Source of the DNA: Rhizobium rhizogenes
GTDB lineage: Bacteria; Pseudomonadota; Alphaproteobacteria; Rhizobiales; Rhizobiaceae
DNA: 64,000 bases
Reading direction: 5' to 3'
NCBI RefSeq assembly: GCF_002005205.3
Contig: NZ_CP019702.2
Coordinates: 2,212,590-2,276,589 of the forward strand
The notes beneath the pieces were generated by a model. That model did no database searches, was not told where the DNA came from, and saw nothing but the letters and a program-made list of their open reading frames with translations. Each line of letters opens with the position of its first letter. Within the stretch, counting starts at the first letter, position 1. The position numbers and the translations under genes were made by a program. Shown here one piece after another: positions 34,887 through 45,584 of the stretch.

Positions 34887-35730
34887 CGGAGCCGAGATTT
34901 CTGAGAAAGGCGAGGCAGCGGACCAGCTGCGAGGCCGCGGCTCCGGCAAAATCGACCGCCGGCTCGTTTTTCTCGCAATTCATCAGGTCGAGATAATAGT
35001 CCAGCAGAATGCCGCAGAGCGTGACCGGTCTTCCGAGCGCCAGATCGAACTGGCCGGACAATCGCGGCTTGCGGCGGAACGCCATTCCGGGAAGTGCCGC
35101 GATGCGCTCCCGCGTCTCTTCGGCAAATCCCTGTAACGTCCTATCGTCCCGCCATTCGGGCAAGCTCGCAAGCAGTTTCAGGAAATGGTCCTCAAGCCCG
35201 ATAATATCCGGTGCGTCCCCCGGCGGTGCTTCGGCCCTTGCTACATGAAACGCCAGACGCCTTTCCCGGCGCATCGTCGCGACGTGGCCGAGTTCCTCGC
35301 GCGCCATTTTTTCCGCCGCCTGCCGCACGTCGGCATTGGGTGCCTGGGCGGCAACGTAGCTCCAGAAAACAAAGGCTCTTTCCTCGTTGCGGACGGCGGC
35401 CGAAAAGGCGCGGTAGGCGTCCAGCGTTTCCGGCGGCACCATGTCGGCGCCTTCGGCATCGAACATGGGTGACAGATCCGGTGCGGCGAAGGTGCCCGTC
35501 CTGTCGGCAGGCGCTGTTTCTGCCGCCCAGACGTCGACCTGACGCAGATGCGATTCCTCCTCGGCGATCAGCCGGTCGAAAACGGTTGCGAGCGCCGGCT
35601 GTTTTTCATCCAGCATCCGCTGCCTGAGCGCGCGATAGCCGTCGATTGCTTCCTGCTCCATGCGGGCTGCGGTTTCCAGCACGGCTTGCATCGTTGTCAG
35701 AACGGGCGGTTCGGCATTCAGTTTCGGCAT
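34879..35730 (-). CDS. Ferritin-like / rubrerythrin-type di-iron protein
   Basis: 283 residues. Four-helix-bundle iron ligands are visible: EQEAIDGYRAL, EEESHLRQV (ExxH), NEERAFVFWSYVA and EELGHVATM (ExxH). The C-terminal ~100 residues are a further helical domain without a rubredoxin CxxC pair. Such proteins handle peroxide or iron at low oxygen. It is divergent from nosR with an FNR-like box between them, which suggests joint control by oxygen or nitric oxide. Confidence 0.82.
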   Translation of the reverse strand: MPKLNAEPPVLTTMQAVLETAARMEQEAIDGYRALRQRMLDEKQPALATVFDRLIAEEESHLRQVDVWAAETAPADRTGTFAAPDLSPMFDAEGADMVPPETLDAYRAFSAAVRNEERAFVFWSYVAAQAPNADVRQAAEKMAREELGHVATMRRERRLAFHVARAEAPPGDAPDIIGLEDHFLKLLASLPEWRDDRTLQGFAEETRERIAALPGMAFRRKPRLSGQFDLALGRPVTLCGILLDYYLDLMNCEKNEPAVDFAGAAASQLVRCLAFLRNLGSAA

Positions 35731-35783
35731 GGGGCTCTCTTCGGTTTCCGGCCATAACCTGCCACATCAAACGACGGCGTATT

Positions 35784-35797
35784 TGTTCTGGATCAAT
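35784..35797. promoter_or_regulatory. FNR/NnrR-type box between ferritin-like gene and nosR
   Basis: TTGTT-CTGG-ATCAA matches the TTGAT-N4-ATCAA consensus with one mismatch. It is 54 bases upstream of the ferritin-like start and about 80-110 bases upstream of possible nosR starts. FnrN/NnrR control of nosR is established in related denitrifiers. Confidence 0.65.
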
Positions 35798-35875
35798 GAG
35801 GCTTTGGGAGGCGCGATTATTTTGCCCTTGATCCCCTGAACCGGACCGATGCGACAGGGCCGGGGGCGGAAACGA

Positions 35876-38182
35876 ATGTCATGTCGCACCCCGATGGAAT
35901 GCCCAATGCCGAAAAATACTGATATCGGGAGACATGGTCCGGCGGTCTTTCTTGCTTTTCTGATCGCGCTTTTCGCCCTGGCGGGTCAGGCATTCGCAGC
36001 CGGCAGTCTTGCCGATTATCTCGCGAAGGTTCAGCCGGCGGAGCTGTTTGCGGCGGCCGACCGTTTCGGCGAGCCGGTGGGTGAGCCGGCCATCGTGCCC
36101 GTCTACAAGGGCAAGGATATTGCCGGTTACGCCTATCTCAATTCCGATTTCACCAATTCGACCGGCTATTCCGGCAAGCCGATCCACATCGTCGTCGGTA
36201 TCGACAAGGCCGGCGTTGTACGCGGTCTGAAACTTGTCGATCACAAGGAGCCGATCGTGCTGATCGGCATACCCGAAGCCCGGGTGGTGGCGGCGCTGAA
36301 TTCGGTGATCGGCCGCGATCTGGCGAAGGTTGCCGCCGGTGCTGAGCGCCCGCCACAGGTTGATATCGTCAGCGGCGCGACAGTGACGGTGCTGGTGATG
36401 GGCGACAGCGTGGTCCGCTCGGCGGTCAAGCTCATTCGCAGCGGCAGGCTCGGAGACGGTACGGCGGCGGCAGGCGTGGCCGCAGCACCGCAGGCGGTGA
36501 GAAAACTCGATCTTTCGAAACAGGACATATCCGACTGGCAGACGCTGCTTGGCGACGGTTCCATCCGCAGCCTGCGCCTGACGGTGGGCGAGGTATCGGA
36601 CGCTTTCGTCAAAGCCGGCCAGCCGGATGCGGCCCGGACACCGGAAACGCCAGAACCGCAGGATACGTTCATCGATCTCTACGTCGCACCCGTCAGCGTG
36701 CCGGCCATTGGCCGCAGCCTTCTGGGCGAAGAGGGCTATGCGCGGCTGGCGAAACGCCTGAAGCCCGGCCAGTCGGCCATTCTGGTGGCGGGCGACGGCG
36801 CCTATTCCTTCAAGGGATCGGGTTATGTGCGTGGCGGCATTTTCGACCGTATCGAGCTTCTCCAGGACGGGCAGGGCATCCGTTTTCGCGACCGGGACCA
36901 TACACGGCTGACGCAGATCGCCGCGGCCGGTGCGCCGCATCTGCGGGAAATCGCGCTTTACGTCGTCCCCGACAGCTTCGCCTTCGACATGACCGAACCG
37001 TGGGACCTGCAGCTTCTGGTGCAGCGCACCACCGGCGTTCGCGACAAGGCGACGATGCCCTATGATCTCGGTTATACGCTGCCGGACGCCTATGTGAGCG
37101 TCGAGACGCCTGCCGCGCCAGTGCCGGCTGCGCCCGTGCCGGCGGCCGCAACGACGCCGGACGCCGTTGTTTTCGGGGAAGAAAGCGCGCCGCTCTGGGT
37201 CAGCATCTGGGAGATGAACCGCGTCTCCGTCGCCATCACCTTTGCCGGGCTGCTGGTTCTCACCGCCATCTTCTTCTTTCAGGACTGGCTGGTCAAACGC
37301 CCGAAACTGTTCGGCTGGGTCCGGCGCGGCTATCTGCTCTTTGCGCTGGTCTGGCTCGGCTGGTATGCCAATGCGCAGCTTTCGGTGGTCAATGTCCTGA
37401 CCTTCATCAATGCGCTGATCTCCGGTTTCCACTGGGATTTCTTCCTGTCGGCGCCGCTGATCTTCATCCTCTGGGCGTCGGTTGCCGCCGGGTTGCTGTT
37501 CTGGGGGCGCGGGCCCTTCTGCGGTTGGCTCTGCCCCTTCGGCGCGCTGCAGGAACTCACCAACGGCGTCGCGAAATGGCTGAAGGTGCCGCAGGTCAAG
37601 CTGCCCTGGGGGCTGCATGAGCGCCTCTGGCCCGTCAAATACATCATCTTCCTCGGCCTCTTCGGGCTGTCGCTCTATTCGCTGGCGCTGGCGGAGACCT
37701 TTGCCGAGATCGAACCCTTCAAGACGGCGATCATCCTGAAATTCGCCCGCGAATGGCCCTTCGTGATCTTTGCGCTGACGCTGCTCGCCGCCGGCCTTTT
37801 CGTCGAGCGCTTCTATTGCCGGTATCTCTGCCCGCTCGGCGCAGCACTCGCCATTCCCGGCCGTATCAGAATGTTCGAATGGCTGAAGCGCTGGCCGGAA
37901 TGCGGTTCGCCCTGCCAGCGCTGCGCCAAGGAATGTCCCGTGCAGTCGATCCACCCGGAAGGGCAGATCAACGTCAACGAGTGCATCTACTGCATGCATT
38001 GCCAGGAACTTTACCAGGACGACCACCGCTGTCCGCACATGATTCAGGTGCGGCTGAAGCGGGAAAAATTCGTGGCGCTCTCCACCCCTCCGGAAAAGGG
38101 AAAAGAGCGTCCGAAAACCGTGGTTACCCACAAGGGCAAACCGATCGGCACAGATGAAGGGGTGGCGGGCGAACAGGCCTGA
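35876..38182 (+). CDS. nosR: Nitrous-oxide reductase electron-transfer/regulatory protein NosR
   Basis: 768 residues from ATG 35876 (GGGGGCGG upstream); ATG 35906 just before the signal peptide is also possible. Signal sequence, then a periplasmic FMN-binding domain whose flavin threonine is in VSGATVT (about T169), about five transmembrane helices and two cytoplasmic 4Fe-4S ferredoxin sites ([17 protein letters not shown]; then CQRCAKECP and [12 protein letters not shown]). It passes electrons to NosZ and is needed for nos expression. First gene of the complete nos operon. Confidence 0.95.
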   Translation: MSCRTPMECPMPKNTDIGRHGPAVFLAFLIALFALAGQAFAAGSLADYLAKVQPAELFAAADRFGEPVGEPAIVPVYKGKDIAGYAYLNSDFTNSTGYSGKPIHIVVGIDKAGVVRGLKLVDHKEPIVLIGIPEARVVAALNSVIGRDLAKVAAGAERPPQVDIVSGATVTVLVMGDSVVRSAVKLIRSGRLGDGTAAAGVAAAPQAVRKLDLSKQDISDWQTLLGDGSIRSLRLTVGEVSDAFVKAGQPDAARTPETPEPQDTFIDLYVAPVSVPAIGRSLLGEEGYARLAKRLKPGQSAILVAGDGAYSFKGSGYVRGGIFDRIELLQDGQGIRFRDRDHTRLTQIAAAGAPHLREIALYVVPDSFAFDMTEPWDLQLLVQRTTGVRDKATMPYDLGYTLPDAYVSVETPAAPVPAAPVPAAATTPDAVVFGEESAPLWVSIWEMNRVSVAITFAGLLVLTAIFFFQDWLVKRPKLFGWVRRGYLLFALVWLGWYANAQLSVVNVLTFINALISGFHWDFFLSAPLIFILWASVAAGLLFWGRGPFCGWLCPFGALQELTNGVAKWLKVPQVKLPWGLHERLWPVKYIIFLGLFGLSLYSLALAETFAEIEPFKTAIILKFAREWPFVIFALTLLAAGLFVERFYCRYLCPLGAALAIPGRIRMFEWLKRWPECGSPCQRCAKECPVQSIHPEGQINVNECIYCMHCQELYQDDHRCPHMIQVRLKREKFVALSTPPEKGKERPKTVVTHKGKPIGTDEGVAGEQA

Positions 38183-38205
38183 GCCACCATCAAAGGAGAG
38201 AAGAC

Positions 38206-40119
38206 ATGTCGGATCGAAATATCGAAACTGGCCTCAGCAGGCGCCAGCTTCTCGGCTCTACGGCGGTTGCCGCGGTGGCGGGCGCGGCGACGGTCGGCGG
38301 CGCGCTGGCGGTTTCCAGCATCACGGCGGCGCCGGCGCTTGCCGCAGGCGGGCAGGCATTCGAGGTCAAGCCCGGCGAACTGGACGAATATTACGTCTTT
38401 TTCTCGGGCGGCCACAGCGGCGAAGTCCGCATCCTTGGCCTGCCGTCGATGCGCGAGCTGATGCGCATTCCGGTGTTCAACCGTGACAGCGCCACCGGCT
38501 GGGGCCAGACCAATGAAAGCCGCAAGATCCTGACGGAAGGGCTGTTGCCCGAAACGAAGGAATATCTGAAGGACAAGGGTGGGATCTATCTCAACGGTGA
38601 CCTGCACCACCCGCACCCGTCCTTTACGGAAGGCACCTATGACGGCCGTTATCTCTTTGCCAACGACAAGGCCAATACCCGTGTCTGCCGCATTCGCCTC
38701 GACGTGATGAAATGCGACAAGATCATCCAGCTGCCCAACCAGCACACGGTTCATGGCCTGCGGGTGCAGAAATATCCGCGCACCGGTTATGTCTTCGCCA
38801 ATGGCGAGGACCGGGTGCCGATCCCCAATGACGGTTCGGTTCTCGACGATCACAAGCAGTATCACGCCATCTTTTCGGCCATTGACGGCGACACGATGAA
38901 GGTTGCCTGGCAGGTGATGGTCGACGGCAATCTCGACAATGTCGATGCCGACTATCAGGGCAAATATGCCTTCGCCACCTGCTACAATTCCGAGGAAGGC
39001 GTGAACCTCCAGGAGATGATGGCGAAGGATCAGGACTGGATCGTCGTCTTCAATCTGAAGCGCATCGAGGAAGCGGTCGCCAAGGGCGAATTCAAGGAAA
39101 TGGGCGGCGTGCCGGTGCTTGACGGTCGCCACGGCTCGAAGTTCACCCGCTATATTCCGGTGTCGAACGGCCCGCACGGCATGAACACCGCGCCCGACGG
39201 CATCCATATCGTCGCCAACGGCAAGCTGTCGCCGACCGTCACGGTCTTCGACGTGCGCCTGTTCGACGATCTCTTCGACGACAAGATCAAGCCGCGCGAT
39301 ACCGTCGTTGCCGAACCCGAACTCGGTCTTGGCCCGCTTCACACCGCCTATGACGGTCGCGGCAATTGCTATACGACCCTGTTCATCGACAGCCAGATCT
39401 GCAAGTGGAACCTTGAGGATGCCAAGCGCGCCTACAAGGGCGAGAAGGTCAATCCCATCCGCCAGAAGCTCGATGTCCAGTATCAGCCCGGCCATAACCA
39501 CACATCCATGGGCCAGACCAAGGACGCCGATGGCAAATGGCTGATCTCGCTCAACAAGTTCTCGAAGGACCGGTATTTGAATGTCGGCCCGCTGAAACCG
39601 GAAAACGATCAGCTGATCGATATTTCCGGCGACGAGATGGTGCTGGTGCACGACAACCCCACCTTTGCCGAGCCGCATGATGCAACCATCGTCCATAATT
39701 CCAAGATCAACCCGGTCAGCATCTGGAGCCGCGACGACAGCTTCTTCGCCGATGCGGTGGCGCAGGCGAAGGCCGACAACATCGATCTGCTGATCGATTC
39801 CGAAGTCATTCGTGATGGCGACAAGGTTCGCGTCTACATGACATCGGCGGCGCCCGCTTTCGGTCTGGAAAGCTTCACCGTCAAGCAGGGTGATGAGGTG
39901 ACCGTCTACGTCACCAATATCGATGAGGTGGAAGACCTTACCCACGGCTTCTCGATCATCAATTACGGCATCAACATGGAAGTGGCGCCGCAGGCCACGG
40001 CATCCGTCACCTTCAAGGCCGATAAGCCCGGTGTGTGGTGGTATTATTGCTCGTGGTTCTGCCATGCCATGCACATGGAAATGAAGGGCCGCATGCTGGT
40101 GGAGCCGAAAAAGGCATGA
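38206..40119 (+). CDS. nosZ: Nitrous-oxide reductase NosZ (clade I, Tat-exported)
   Basis: 637 residues; reduces N2O to N2 in the periplasm. A twin-arginine signal ([12 protein letters not shown]) marks clade I. A seven-bladed propeller carries CuZ histidines ([34 protein letters not shown]). The C-terminal cupredoxin holds CuA: H580, C615-x-W617-x-C619-x3-H623-x2-M626 in [17 protein letters not shown] precedes the start. All catalytic residues appear intact. Confidence 0.97.
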   Translation: MSDRNIETGLSRRQLLGSTAVAAVAGAATVGGALAVSSITAAPALAAGGQAFEVKPGELDEYYVFFSGGHSGEVRILGLPSMRELMRIPVFNRDSATGWGQTNESRKILTEGLLPETKEYLKDKGGIYLNGDLHHPHPSFTEGTYDGRYLFANDKANTRVCRIRLDVMKCDKIIQLPNQHTVHGLRVQKYPRTGYVFANGEDRVPIPNDGSVLDDHKQYHAIFSAIDGDTMKVAWQVMVDGNLDNVDADYQGKYAFATCYNSEEGVNLQEMMAKDQDWIVVFNLKRIEEAVAKGEFKEMGGVPVLDGRHGSKFTRYIPVSNGPHGMNTAPDGIHIVANGKLSPTVTVFDVRLFDDLFDDKIKPRDTVVAEPELGLGPLHTAYDGRGNCYTTLFIDSQICKWNLEDAKRAYKGEKVNPIRQKLDVQYQPGHNHTSMGQTKDADGKWLISLNKFSKDRYLNVGPLKPENDQLIDISGDEMVLVHDNPTFAEPHDATIVHNSKINPVSIWSRDDSFFADAVAQAKADNIDLLIDSEVIRDGDKVRVYMTSAAPAFGLESFTVKQGDEVTVYVTNIDEVEDLTHGFSIINYGINMEVAPQATASVTFKADKPGVWWYYCSWFCHAMHMEMKGRMLVEPKKA

Positions 40120-41495
40120 GGCATCCAAAAGATGCGGCGAGATGGGGGATGGTGGCGATTGTCGCCGCCATTCCCGGCCTGGTGGATGCTGAAACCATCC
40201 GCCTTTCCGCTGCCGCGACCCCAATACTTCAACAGGCCATCGACCGTGCACAGACGGGCGACGAACTGGTGCTGGAAAGCGGCGATTTTTCCGGGCCGGT
40301 AACCATTGGCACGTCCATTACGCTGCGCGGCGAGCCGGGTGCGGCCATTCGCGGCACCGGTCAGGGCAGTGTCGTCACCATCACCGCCGAAGACGTGATC
40401 TTCAGCGGCATTATCGTATCCGGCTCGGGCGGTTCGCTGGAAGACATGAATTCGGGCGTCTTCGTCGCCCGCACCGCCAAACGGGCGATTGTCGAAAACA
40501 GCCGCTTCGAAGAAAATCTGTATGGCGTCTATCTGCATGGCGCAGACGATTCCATCGCGCGCAACAATGTCATTATCGGTACGGGCGAAGGCCGTTTAAG
40601 CGAAACCGGCAACGGCGTGACCCTGTGGAACGCGCCCGGCGCACGCGTCACCGGCAACGACATCAGTTTTGGCCGCGACGGCATCGCCACCAATGCCAGC
40701 AAACGCAACGTGTTCAGCGGCAACAGGTTCAACAATCTGCGATTTGCCATCCATTACATGTATACCGACGACAGCGAGATCAGCGACAATGTCTCCACCG
40801 GCAATTCGGTGGGATACGCCATCATGTTTTCCAGCCGCCTGAAGATCACCGGAAACGTCTCCGATGGCGACCGGGACCACGGCCTGCTTTTGAATTACGC
40901 CAACAGTTCCACCGTCACCGGCAACACGGTGCGCGGCCATATGCAGCCCGCATCGCGCTGGAGCGAACGCGGCATCCGCTCGCAGGAACATGGTGTGCCT
41001 GCCGCCGGTGACGAGGCTGCCGCGGATAGCTCGGGAATGCGACCCGGGCCGGAAAAATGCGTCTTCATCTACAATGCCAACCGCAACCGCCTGCGCGACA
41101 ATCGTTTCGAGGGTTGCGATATCGGCATTCATTTCACCGCCGGTTCGGAAGGCAACATGATGAGCGGTAATGCCTTCATCGCCAATCGCAACCAGGTCAA
41201 ATATGTCGGCACACGTTACGTCGACTGGTCGGAAAAGGGGCGCGGCAATTACTGGAGCGATAATCCCGCCTTCGATCTGGATGGCGACGGCATAGCCGAC
41301 AATCCCTATCGCCCGAATGATCTGATTGACCGCGTGCTGTGGACCGCGCCGCAGGCGCGTGTGCTGACCAGCAGCCCGGCGGTGCAGGTGGTGCGCTGGG
41401 CGCAGGCGCGGTTTCCAGCCCTTTTGCCCGGCGGGGTCACCGACAGTCATCCCTTGATGTCGCCGCCGCAGCCTCTCAGCGAGCCACGCTCATGA
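40116..41495 (+). CDS. nosD: Periplasmic copper-assembly protein NosD
   Basis: 459 residues from ATG 40116, overlapping the nosZ stop by 4 bases. Signal peptide ([15 protein letters not shown]), then right-handed beta-helix repeats with the NosD/CASH pattern ([46 protein letters not shown]). Works with NosF and NosY in building the CuZ site of NosZ. Confidence 0.93.
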   Translation: MRHPKDAARWGMVAIVAAIPGLVDAETIRLSAAATPILQQAIDRAQTGDELVLESGDFSGPVTIGTSITLRGEPGAAIRGTGQGSVVTITAEDVIFSGIIVSGSGGSLEDMNSGVFVARTAKRAIVENSRFEENLYGVYLHGADDSIARNNVIIGTGEGRLSETGNGVTLWNAPGARVTGNDISFGRDGIATNASKRNVFSGNRFNNLRFAIHYMYTDDSEISDNVSTGNSVGYAIMFSSRLKITGNVSDGDRDHGLLLNYANSSTVTGNTVRGHMQPASRWSERGIRSQEHGVPAAGDEAAADSSGMRPGPEKCVFIYNANRNRLRDNRFEGCDIGIHFTAGSEGNMMSGNAFIANRNQVKYVGTRYVDWSEKGRGNYWSDNPAFDLDGDGIADNPYRPNDLIDRVLWTAPQARVLTSSPAVQVVRWAQARFPALLPGGVTDSHPLMSPPQPLSEPRS

Positions 41496-42412
41496 GCCCG
41501 ACCGTAAGCGTTCACGATGTGACCAAGACCTATGGCGGCAAGGTCAATGCCCTGCGCGAGCTGAGCTTTAACCTTCATGAAGGGGAGACCGTAGCTCTGG
41601 TCGGCCACAATGGCGCGGGAAAAACCACGCTGATCAAATTGCTGCTCGGACTTATTCGCCCGACATCGGGGCATGTGGAGGTGCTGGGCGAGAATCCGGC
41701 GAATGGCGATTTCGCCGTGCGTCAGGCGCTTGGTTACCTGCCGGAAAGCGTGTCTTTCCATCTGGCGCTGACGGGGCGGGAAACGCTTGCCTTCTACGCC
41801 CGCCTCAAACGGGTGCCCATGCAATCCGCCGGCAGCCTGTTTGAGCGTGTCGGCCTTGACGCCACGGCCGCCGACCGGCCCATTCGCACCTATTCCAAGG
41901 GTATGCGGCAGAGGCTTGGCCTTGCCCAGGCATTGCTCGGCGCACCAAGGGTTCTGCTACTCGATGAACCGACCAGCGGCCTCGACCCGGCCCTGCGGCG
42001 CAATTTCTACAACCTTGTCGATGAATTGCGGGCAGGCGGCGCGACGATTCTCCTGTCCTCCCATGCGCTGGGGGAACTGGAGGATCGGGCCGGACGCGTC
42101 ATCATCGTCAATCGTGGTGTGCGCATTGCCGATGGCACGCTGGATGATCTGAGACGGATCGCCAGCCTGCCGTCGCGTATCCGTATCCGCCCGACTGGCG
42201 GGGGCGGAGCCACAGCACCCGCCGATCCCGCGGTGCAATGGACACCGACCGGAGACGGCGCTTACGAGACGGAGGTGGCACACGCCGCAAGGCTGCCGCT
42301 GCTGCACCGCCTCACTGCGGCTGCCGTCGGCATCGAAGCCCTGAGCCTCATCGAGCCGACGCTCGATGATCTCTATGCCCATTTCCTGAACAGCCAGGAG
42401 GCCGCGTCGTGA
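41492..42412 (+). CDS. nosF: Nos ABC transporter ATP-binding protein NosF
   Basis: 306 residues: Walker A GHNGAGKTT at 38-46, signature YSKGMRQRLGLAQA, Walker B VLLLDEP, H-loop LLSSHALGELE. ATG 41492 overlaps the nosD stop by 4 bases. It drives the NosY permease in CuZ assembly (a copper or sulfur species is the proposed cargo). Confidence 0.93.
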   Translation: MSPTVSVHDVTKTYGGKVNALRELSFNLHEGETVALVGHNGAGKTTLIKLLLGLIRPTSGHVEVLGENPANGDFAVRQALGYLPESVSFHLALTGRETLAFYARLKRVPMQSAGSLFERVGLDATAADRPIRTYSKGMRQRLGLAQALLGAPRVLLLDEPTSGLDPALRRNFYNLVDELRAGGATILLSSHALGELEDRAGRVIIVNRGVRIADGTLDDLRRIASLPSRIRIRPTGGGGATAPADPAVQWTPTGDGAYETEVAHAARLPLLHRLTAAAVGIEALSLIEPTLDDLYAHFLNSQEAAS

Positions 42413-43236
42413 GCAATATCCTGATCATTGCCGGCAAGGAAATTCGCGAAGGCATGCGCAATCGCTGGGTGCTGGCCACAACATTGCTGCTGGCAATGCT
42501 CGCCCTGACGCTGACGTTTCTCGGTAGCGCGCCGACCGGCAATGTCGGCGCCAGCCGCATGGATGTGGTCATCGTCAGTCTCTCCAGCCTGACCATCTTC
42601 CTTGTGCCGCTGATCGCGCTGCTGATTTCCCACGACGCCATTGTGGGTGAGGTGGAGCGTGGCACCATGCTGCTGCTGCTCGCCTATCCGGTGGGGCGCA
42701 GCCAGATCGTTCTGGGCAAGTTTCTCGGCCACATCGCCATCCTCTGCTTCGCCACCACCTGCGGATATGGCACGGCGGCGCTTGCTCTGGCGCTGATGGG
42801 CGGCGCCACCGGTCTTGAGGGCTGGCTGTCGTTTATTTCCATGACGGCATCGTCCGTGCTGCTCGGTGCCGTCTTCGTCGCCATCGGTTATCTCGTCAGT
42901 GCGCTATCTTCGGAGCGCAGCACGGCCGGCGGTGTGGCGATCGGCATCTGGCTGTTCTTCGTGCTGATCTATGACATGGCTCTTCTTGGCGGTCTGGTGG
43001 CCGCGCAGGGCCGTTCTCTGCCCGGCGGATTGCTGGATTTCCTGCTGCTCGCCAACCCGACGGATGCCTATCGGCTCCTCAATCTCGGCAGTGGTGGGGC
43101 TGCGGCCCTTTCCGGCATGGGCGGGCTTGCCAGAAACTCCATCCTCACCGGTGGCGTCCTGCTTGCCGCCCTTTGCGCCTGGACAGCTGTTCCGCTCGGC
43201 CTCGCTTCGCTGTTTTTCTCAAGGAGGGACGTATGA
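42409..43236 (+). CDS. nosY: Nos ABC transporter permease NosY
   Basis: 275 residues from GTG 42409, overlapping the nosF stop by 4 bases. About six transmembrane helices of the ABC-2 type; the N-terminal IAGKEIREGMRNRWVLATT and the VGEVERGTMLLLLAYPVGRSQIVLGKF segment are characteristic. Partner of NosD and NosF. Confidence 0.93.
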   Translation: MSNILIIAGKEIREGMRNRWVLATTLLLAMLALTLTFLGSAPTGNVGASRMDVVIVSLSSLTIFLVPLIALLISHDAIVGEVERGTMLLLLAYPVGRSQIVLGKFLGHIAILCFATTCGYGTAALALALMGGATGLEGWLSFISMTASSVLLGAVFVAIGYLVSALSSERSTAGGVAIGIWLFFVLIYDMALLGGLVAAQGRSLPGGLLDFLLLANPTDAYRLLNLGSGGAAALSGMGGLARNSILTGGVLLAALCAWTAVPLGLASLFFSRRDV

Positions 43237-43781
43237 AAACGGTCCGTTTTGCCCTTGTTCTTGTGGCTTCGCTGCTGCTTGCCGCCTGCGAAAATGAGCA
43301 GCAGGCGGAAACGCCGCCGCCCTTTTCGCTCACCGCCGAGGCCATGGGGCGATATTGCGGCATGAACGTGCTGGAACATGCCGGGCCGAAAGGGCAGATC
43401 ATCCTGCGGCAGATACCGGAAGCCATATGGTTCTCCTCGGCACGTGACACGGTGGCTTTCACCATGCTGCCGGACGAACCGAAGGAGATCGCGGCAATCT
43501 ATGTCTCGGACATGGGGCGGGCTCCAAGCTGGGACAAGCCCGGTGCGGAGAACTGGGTCGATGCCCGCAAGGCCTTCTTCGTGATCGGCAGCGCGCGTCG
43601 CGGTGGCATGGGCGCGGAGGAAGCCGTGCCCTTTTCCGAAGAGGCCGCCGCCAGGGACTTTGCCGGTAGCAATGGTGGCGAAGTGGTGAAATTTGACGAT
43701 CTGCCGGAGAGCTACATTCTCGGTGCGGGCGGTGAGGCGGCGGACGATGCGCCGGCCGGGGGAGCGCATGACCATGGATGA
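43233..43781 (+). CDS. nosL: Copper-delivery lipoprotein NosL
   Basis: 182 residues from ATG 43233, AAGGAGG 6 bases upstream, overlapping nosY by 4 bases. Lipoprotein signal with lipobox LLAAC. A conserved copper-ligand region YCGMNVLEHAGPKGQ is present, as are YVSDMG and the Ala/Gly-Asp C-terminus ending in a His-rich HDHG. Supplies Cu(I) for NosZ. Confidence 0.93.
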   Translation: MKTVRFALVLVASLLLAACENEQQAETPPPFSLTAEAMGRYCGMNVLEHAGPKGQIILRQIPEAIWFSSARDTVAFTMLPDEPKEIAAIYVSDMGRAPSWDKPGAENWVDARKAFFVIGSARRGGMGAEEAVPFSEEAAARDFAGSNGGEVVKFDDLPESYILGAGGEAADDAPAGGAHDHG

Positions 43782-44763
43782 CAGACACCATGACGGATAC
43801 GGGAATGGCAGGCCGGGCCGCCGCCGCTTCATCACGCTCATGGCCGCCTTCGCCGGTCTGCCGCTTCTGCCCGGCAAGGGGTTTGCCGGGGCGTCGCCGG
43901 TCATCTGGCGGGGGCAGGCGCTTGGCGCGCCGGCAACGCTGGTGCTGAACCATGAGAACCGCGCCGAAGCCGAACGGCTGCTGCGCCGGGTTGTGGCCGA
44001 GGTTTCGCGTCTCGAAGATATTTTCAGCCTGTTCCGCGAAGGGTCGGCGCTGGCCGAGCTCAACCGCACCGGCGTGCTGGCCGAGCCACCTTCCGAGATG
44101 GTGGAGCTGCTGGACCTGTGCCGCAGATTCCACGGGCTCGCGGAGGGCGCGTTCGATCCGACGATACAGCCGCTCTGGCTGCTGCATGCCCGGCATTTTT
44201 CACGCGATGGTGCCGATCCCGCCGGCCCTTCGGCCAGGGATATGCGCAAGGCGCTGGCGCTGGTGGGTTTCGACAGGGTGCATTTCGACCGGAACCGTAT
44301 CTCGCTGCCGCAGCGCGGCATGGCTTTGACGTTGAATGGTGTCGCCCAGGGATATGTGACCGACCGGATTGTCGCCCTGCTGCGCGATGCGGGTGTGACC
44401 AGCAGCCTGGTGGACATGGGGGAAAACCGCGCTATCGGCGCCAATGCGCAGGGTGCGCCATGGCGCATCGGCCTTGCGCAATCGGAAGATGCCACCCGCC
44501 CCGATATGGTTCTTGATATCATCGACCGGGCTGTGGCCACTTCGGCGGGCGCGGGCTTCCATTTCGACAGTGCCGGCCGTTTCGGCCATATCCTCGATCC
44601 GCGCACTGGCCTGACGGCAAGCCGTTATGCCCGTATTTCCGTCGTGGCCGACGATGCCGCCACCGCCGACGCCCTGTCGACCGCCTTCAGCCTGATGGAT
44701 GCGCGGCGGATCGAGACGCTGCGCGCCTCGCTTGGCAATGTGGAGGTCCACCTGCGCGCCTGA
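43768..44763 (+). CDS. nosX: NosX, ApbE-type FAD:protein FMN transferase
   Basis: 331 residues from ATG 43768, which lies inside nosL (GGGGGAG upstream). Signal with GRRRFITLMAAFAGLPLLPG (Tat-like). ApbE fold: LGAPATLVL, EDIFSLFREGSALAELNRTG, FDPTIQPLW, NGVAQGYVTDRI and the metal/flavin loop DMGENRAIGANAQG. It attaches FMN to the threonine of NosR in the periplasm. Last gene of the nos operon. Confidence 0.93.
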   Translation: MTMDDRHHDGYGNGRPGRRRFITLMAAFAGLPLLPGKGFAGASPVIWRGQALGAPATLVLNHENRAEAERLLRRVVAEVSRLEDIFSLFREGSALAELNRTGVLAEPPSEMVELLDLCRRFHGLAEGAFDPTIQPLWLLHARHFSRDGADPAGPSARDMRKALALVGFDRVHFDRNRISLPQRGMALTLNGVAQGYVTDRIVALLRDAGVTSSLVDMGENRAIGANAQGAPWRIGLAQSEDATRPDMVLDIIDRAVATSAGAGFHFDSAGRFGHILDPRTGLTASRYARISVVADDAATADALSTAFSLMDARRIETLRASLGNVEVHLRA

Positions 44764-44783
44764 GCGTAGCAGACCGCCGCTCC

Positions 44784-44963
44784 TCATCGCGCCGCAACCG
44801 GCACGGTGACGGGGAAACCGTCGGAATGGACGATAGGTGCCACGCAGATATCGTCGCGGCTCAGCACCGCCTTATGGCTACCGCAGGCCACCAGCCTGCC
44901 GCCTTGAAGCGGAAGCAGGTTCGGCGCATGGCGGGGCGGGGCAAGGTTGGGGTCGTGCGTGGT
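44784..44963 (-). pseudogene. C-terminal remnant of an ABC transporter ATPase
   Basis: One minus-strand frame encodes a 59-residue tail beginning TTHDPNLAPPRHA, then NLLPLQGGRLVACGSHKAVLS, and ending at TGA 44784-44786. This is the H-loop and following G-G-R-x-V-x-x-G segment of an iron-siderophore/B12-type ABC ATPase, without Walker A, signature or Walker B. Upstream sequence in the same frame is not ABC-like, so the gene is truncated. No start codon or ribosome site fits. Confidence 0.6.
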
Positions 44964-45188
44964 CTCCGATGCCGGCGGAGACTGGGTGGATGAACTGCGT
45001 GTCGCCTGCTAGCCCGTCCGATCCCGGCACCCCGCCGATCAACGCGGCGGAAGAGCTGGAAATCCGGCGCCGTTCCGGAAAAACGGCGGCCATGGCCGGC
45101 CTGGGGCGGCATCGGGGAGGGAAGGAGAGAAACCCGTCTGCCGGCCCGCAGGCCTCAGGGCTGTCGCAGGGACACGCCTTTCATGCGG
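44964..45188. other. Gene-free stretch beside the ABC ATPase remnant
   Basis: 225 bases with no convincing frame. Minus-strand fragments such as ISSSSAALIGGV could be further decayed transporter sequence but are too short to call. Confidence 0.35.
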
Positions 45189-45584
45189 TCAGACGGAAAT
45201 GGGTGGTGCGCGCGGCGCGGCGCTCATCAGAAGAACTGATGGCCTGAATGCGGCCGTATCCGCCACGAAACCTTCACCGGTCTCGATGAGGAGCGGCCTG
45301 CCGGTCATATCGGTGGGCTGCGGCAGCAGGATACCGGCCACGATCCGGCAAACCTCGCAGACGGGAACAATTGCGTGCCGGTCGGGGTGGGACTGGCCAT
45401 CGTCGTGATCGAAAGTGTGGCAAATATCCGGCAGGCTGCCATCCGGCAGCATATAAGCGGAGATTTCAGTTCCAGTAAAACCGGCTTCTGCCACCGGCAC
45501 GCGATGGGCGAAACCGATGGCGAACAGGGCAAGCGCGCACAGAATGCGCATCCCCTTCTGCCATGTCGTCGCCTTTGCGATCAT
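45189..45584 (-). CDS. Small exported protein, DUF2946-like
   Basis: 131 residues from ATG 45584 (GGGG upstream); ATG 45551 would start directly at the signal peptide MRILCALALFAIGFA. The mature part has a His-rich stretch (ICHTFDHDDGQSHPDRHA) followed by CEVC, a layout seen in DUF2946 proteins that sit beside copper or TonB-dependent transport genes. Metal binding is inferred. Family assignment is tentative. Confidence 0.6.
   Translation of the reverse strand: MIAKATTWQKGMRILCALALFAIGFAHRVPVAEAGFTGTEISAYMLPDGSLPDICHTFDHDDGQSHPDRHAIVPVCEVCRIVAGILLPQPTDMTGRPLLIETGEGFVADTAAFRPSVLLMSAAPRAPPISV

Noticed and set aside
35879..40251. Minus-strand frames of 750 and 735 codons over nosR and nosZ
   Set aside because: Antisense shadows of genes with all catalytic motifs.
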